A stretch of 22,525 nt of DNA from a virus, in the IMG/VR virus record IMGVR_UViG_3300010160_000244, positions 1 through 22,525 of that record, one strand, 5' to 3'. Within the stretch, counting starts at the first letter, position 1, and each line of letters begins with the position of its first letter. Shown here piece by piece: positions 20,544-22,525 of this stretch. A program made the position numbers and the translations under genes. Under the pieces are notes generated by a model. It did no database searches. It was not told where the DNA came from and saw only the letters and a program-made list of their open reading frames with translations.

Positions 20544-21197
20544 TTATGCCTCCTTCCGCACGGCGGAACGGTCAAGGATTTTGGCGAGGTCTTCGCCGTT
20601 GAGCATGGCCGCCGAGCGGTCGTACATCTGCTGCCATACTGGGATGCGGTCGTCGTTCTTCAGGAAGGGCGTGGCCTCCAACAGGGTGGCGTACAGCAGC
20701 ACCTGCGGCGCGTAGTCGGTGAGCCAGTTGGTTTGGTTCTCGTCGTCCAGCAGCACCGGCAGCTCGTAGTACAGCACCTCGAAGGGGTAAGCCTCGTCGG
20801 GCGGCGGCAGGATCAGCCAGTTGGTGTAGTTGTAGTCGGCGTAGAACACCGGCTCCTCGGTCAGGCTCTCGTCGGGCCAGTACGAGCGCAGGTACTCATA
20901 GTCGCGTGTAAACAGGAACTTGCGGACATCGTTGGTAGCGCCCGTGCCGATGTTGATCGACACCGTGTCGCGCCAGCGGTCGGGCTTCTGGTAGACGGAT
21001 TGGCCGACGATCAGGGTGTCGGTGACGACGTTGATGAAGCCCTGGATTTTGAGTTCACGGGCGATCCGGCGCTCTGCCAGATTGATAAGACGCGGGATTT
21101 GCTCGTAGACGATGGCGTCTTCGGCTAGGGTAGCACCACGTTCAAGATAACGACGCACGTCCTGTTGGAGCGTCGTGAAGGTCATCGTCGTCGCCAT
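20544..21197 (-). CDS. SU10-type head-tail adaptor protein (217 aa)
   Basis: Adaptor/neck protein attaching the tail to the portal in podoviruses. 'IPRLINLAERRIARELKIQG' (about 35-54) is the conserved early helix and 'YAPQVLLYATLLEATPFLK' with 'DRIPVWQQMYDRSAAML' near the C-terminus is the typical closing helix pair. A central beta part ('EVLYYELPVLLDDENQTNW') lies between. The frame opens at a TTG at 21230, but the ATG at 21197 is preceded by AGTAGGTG at good distance and gives a family-like start, so I use it; another ATG at 21185 is possible. It is the first gene of the structural operon, about 58 bases downstream of the predicted transcription start. Its TAA touches the GTG of the fibre gene. 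Confidence 0.82.
   Translation of the reverse strand: MATTMTFTTLQQDVRRYLERGATLAEDAIVYEQIPRLINLAERRIARELKIQGFINVVTDTLIVGQSVYQKPDRWRDTVSINIGTGATNDVRKFLFTRDYEYLRSYWPDESLTEEPVFYADYNYTNWLILPPPDEAYPFEVLYYELPVLLDDENQTNWLTDYAPQVLLYATLLEATPFLKNDDRIPVWQQMYDRSAAMLNGEDLAKILDRSAVRKEA
20549..20555 (-). promoter_or_regulatory. strong ribosome binding site of the tail fibre gene
   Basis: On the - strand AAGGAGG, five bases before the GTG at 20543. It confirms the non-ATG start and is the best Shine-Dalgarno match of the structural unit. Confidence 0.8.
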
Positions 21198-21261
21198 ACA
21201 GCACCTACTGGTGGGTGATGGACGCCGCAACCTTACATGAGGCTTCGACCGTCAAGCTGTT

Positions 21262-21290
21262 TTTATAGCGCACTAAGGGCGGCCTGTCAC
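21262..21290 (-). promoter_or_regulatory. predicted sigma70-like promoter of the structural operon
   Basis: On the - strand -35 GTGACA (21290-21285), a 17-bp spacer and -10 TATAAA (21267-21262), each hexamer one mismatch from consensus. The predicted start near 21254 leaves a leader of about 58 bases before the adaptor ATG. It lies in the only large gap of the - strand genes. The -35 sits in the loop of the inverted repeat at 21277-21299. Confidence 0.6.
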
Positions 21291-21299
21291 GGGCCGCCC
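21277..21299. repeat. perfect GC-rich inverted repeat overlapping the -35 element
   Basis: GGGCGGCC - 7 bases - GGCCGCCC, an 8-bp perfect stem. It follows the lysis-like genes and could be the hairpin of a terminator, but on the - strand the next bases are TTAGTGCG, not a T-run. It may be an operator or a mixed terminator/promoter element. Confidence 0.65.
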
Positions 21300-21311
21300 C
21301 TCGCACTTTGG

Positions 21312-21473
21312 TTAACGCAAGCCGTTCCGCAGGGTAGCCGCCAAGATGGCGGTGACCGCCATTTGGATGGCCTGTATGGCCGTGGCGTCGCCGGTAGCGT
21401 AACTAGCGCCTGCGCCAATGATGGTCAGCAGCGCAGCGATGTAAGTCTTCTTGCCTTTAAGAATACCAAACAT
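21312..21473 (-). CDS. small membrane protein, putative holin (53 aa)
   Basis: 53 aa: basic start 'MFGILKGKKT', one clear membrane helix at about 11-26 ('YIAALLTIIGAGASYA'), a Gly-Asp turn, then a second amphipathic or membrane helix at about 31-47 and a basic end 'LRNGLR'. A start with KGKKTY before a hydrophobic helix is common in small phage membrane proteins next to endolysins. ATG at 21473 chosen because AAGGA lies upstream (AATAAGGAAAACAACC) and the longer open frame reads as non-membrane sequence. It lies 11 bp after the secreted protein gene and downstream of the M15 peptidase, which supports a lysis role, but pore formation is inferred. Confidence 0.65.
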   Translation of the reverse strand: MFGILKGKKTYIAALLTIIGAGASYATGDATAIQAIQMAVTAILAATLRNGLR

Positions 21474-21484
21474 GGTTGTTTTCC

Positions 21485-22048
21485 TTATTGAGGGATGGGG
21501 CCACCGACCGGGTAGGTCGCGCCCGTAGGCGCTTGGGTGACCACAAGAGTGCCCGAAACAACGGGCGCACCGGCAATGTTCTCGTTTATTGGGCCGTAGC
21601 ATTTGGCCAATTTAACGGTGCCGACACGCTTGGGTTCAAGCGTGCAGGCGAAAGAGAACATATTTGACAGCCCATTACCAGCACTTGTCGTGAAGGTGCG
21701 GATGGTGGCCACGTCGCTGCGCGACCAATTAGGAGCCTGCGGGAACTTGTCGCGGTACTGGTACAGGCTCCAAACCTGATTGGGGCCGGGCTGATCGCAC
21801 GAGCCCTTCATGTTGCCGCCAGCCACGTCGGCAATGGCCGGGCCGTTTAGCACCGGGCAGACAGCCATCGCTTCTGAAAACTGAGCCGTGCCGCCGCCCT
21901 CGACGTTGACTGTGATCATCTTGCCGGTCGGGGTGCTAGGTGAGGCGGCGCAGAGCGCGAACTTCTGGTGGCAGATTTGGTAGCTGCGGGCGTGGGCCGG
22001 AGCCGAGATGGCAAGCATGCCAGCGGCGAGGATGGCGATATGTTTCAT
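21485..22048 (-). CDS. secreted cysteine-rich protein of unknown function (187 aa)
   Basis: A Sec signal peptide spans residues 1-20: Lys/His start, hydrophobic core 'IAILAAGMLAISAP' and 'AHA' before the predicted cut at 20/21. The mature part has six Cys (C26, C33, C64, C84, C135, C150), allowing three disulfides, and conserved-looking stretches 'CPVLNGPAIADVAGGNMKG' and 'GPNQVWSLYQYRDKFPQ'. I associate similar secreted proteins with rhizobial genomes and phages but know no function. No lipobox. It overlaps the M15 gene (ATGA) and precedes the putative holin by 11 bp. Possible roles: a spanin-like or periplasmic lysis helper, a superinfection factor acting in the periplasm, or a structural protein. 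None is proven. Confidence 0.85.
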   Translation of the reverse strand: MKHIAILAAGMLAISAPAHARSYQICHQKFALCAASPSTPTGKMITVNVEGGGTAQFSEAMAVCPVLNGPAIADVAGGNMKGSCDQPGPNQVWSLYQYRDKFPQAPNWSRSDVATIRTFTTSAGNGLSNMFSFACTLEPKRVGTVKLAKCYGPINENIAGAPVVSGTLVVTQAPTGATYPVGGPIPQ

Positions 22049-22512
22049 GCGTGTATCCCCGGTGAGTAGGTCATCTTGCCGTTAATAACAGAAGCCGTAA
22101 GCACATCCTTGCGGTTGCCAGTATCTTTGTAGCTACAGTGAACCCAGCCGCTGGTTGGCACGCCGGGCTTATAGCACTCAAGGATCAGTTGGTCGAAGTC
22201 GAGGTTGTCGCGCACCCAGATGGCAAGGTCGCCGTTAGGCACGCCGGGGATTTCCATATCGACTGCCTCGCCCTTGCAGTGCTGGCTGCTAGACGCGCCG
22301 CCTACGGCCTTGTTCAGGGCTGGGCCTCGATAGCCGCTGTTAATGTGGACGGGCTTGCCAAAATGGGCGCGGACCTTCTCCACGACGTGCTCGCAGACCG
22401 CCTTCAACGCCGCCAGTTCAGCGGCAGGGGGCAGATTGTCTAGGCCAAGGCGCTCGCCCGTCTGGCTCTTGGTTAGCTCTTCGAGGGTGATGTGTTCAGT
22501 TATCTGGGTCAT
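22045..22512 (-). CDS. M15 family peptidase, probable endolysin
   Basis: 155 aa, the normal size of a single-domain M15A peptidase (D-Ala-D-Ala carboxypeptidase or L,D-endopeptidase type) that cleaves peptidoglycan peptides. The zinc site is visible: 'SGYRGPALNKAVGG' (59-72), 'SSQHCKGEAVDMEIPG' with H78 and D85, 'LILECY' with candidate base E112, and 'GWVHCSY' with H125. There is no signal peptide, so release would need the downstream small membrane protein or another holin. ATG at 22512. A TGA at 22521-22519, six bases upstream on the same strand, may end a further gene beyond the window. A virion-associated role cannot be excluded, but the location beside a membrane-protein gene favours lysis. 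Confidence 0.92.
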   Translation of the reverse strand: MTQITEHITLEELTKSQTGERLGLDNLPPAAELAALKAVCEHVVEKVRAHFGKPVHINSGYRGPALNKAVGGASSSQHCKGEAVDMEIPGVPNGDLAIWVRDNLDFDQLILECYKPGVPTSGWVHCSYKDTGNRKDVLTASVINGKMTYSPGIHA

Positions 22513-22525
22513 TTTGTCTCATCGC

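Larger units (their letters stand above)
1..22525. other. GANTC-free segment
   Basis: No GAATC, GACTC, GAGTC or GATTC was found in a base-by-base reading of the window. The near-words GANTG, GANTT and GANTA each occur dozens of times and GATC about 85-90 times. Detail is in the findings. Confidence 0.85.

Noticed and set aside
21198-21230. TTG start extending the adaptor by 11 residues
   Set aside because: The extra Arg/Ser/Pro/Cys residues are unlike the family N-terminus and the ATG at 21197 has a better ribosome binding site.
21277-21299. Hairpin as a simple rho-independent terminator
   Set aside because: The stem is good but neither side has a T-run, and its loop holds a promoter element; kept as an inverted repeat of uncertain role.
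1-22525. tRNA genes, rRNA, integrase attachment sites and IS elements
   Set aside because: No cloverleaf-like sequence, no transposase or recombinase motif and no long terminal repeats were seen on reading; a tRNA scan would settle the first point.

Overview
This window looks like part of a tailed-phage genome (or prophage) of podovirus type, with roughly 60% GC by eye. It carries a family A DNA polymerase, a VRR-NUC nuclease, an SNF2-type helicase, a P22 gp10-like tail hub, an SU10-type adaptor and a set of very large proteins of the ejected internal-virion kind. I see no terminase, portal, capsid, integrase, tRNA, rRNA, CRISPR array or IS element. A homologue of GcrA, the alphaproteobacterial cell-cycle regulator, points to an alphaproteobacterial host.

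Layout: two convergent transcription units. The left unit (+ strand, 17-5364) is the replication side: family A DNA polymerase, an HNH-AP2 endonuclease, a VRR-NUC nuclease, two small unknown genes, a 26-codon ORF, a GcrA-like regulator, an SNF2 helicase and a 57-aa acidic protein. Genes overlap or nearly touch. The right unit (- strand, read from 22512 down to 5348) begins with a lysis-like trio: an M15 peptidase, a secreted cysteine-rich protein and a small membrane protein. A 114-bp gap with a good sigma70-like promoter follows. Then come eight abutting or overlapping genes: adaptor, tail fibre, gp10-like hub, a 77-aa unknown, a 1293-aa repeat protein, 331-aa and 451-aa internal proteins, a 708-aa protein with a lytic transglycosylase, and a 949-aa multidomain protein. 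The two units meet tail to tail and overlap by 17 bp. No stretch above 300 bases lacks a gene.

The strongest unusual signal is compositional. I read all 22525 bases for GANTC, a palindrome, so one strand is enough, and found none. The control word GATC, made of the same four letters, occurs about 85-90 times by hand count. GANTC is the site methylated by CcrM in Alphaproteobacteria and the site GcrA recognises when methylated. A phage segment that encodes a GcrA homologue and has no GANTC site suggests that the regulator acts on the host genome while the phage stays invisible to CcrM, GcrA or a HinfI-like enzyme.

Other notable structure: a leucine at the lifestyle-associated position 762 equivalent of the polymerase; a duplicated stop/start junction around the gcrA-like gene; three copies of an NPD...GR domain in the 1293-aa protein, one containing a dockerin-like calcium loop; LAEKYGV-type repeats in the 949-aa protein; and a promoter whose -35 element lies in the loop of a perfect inverted repeat.
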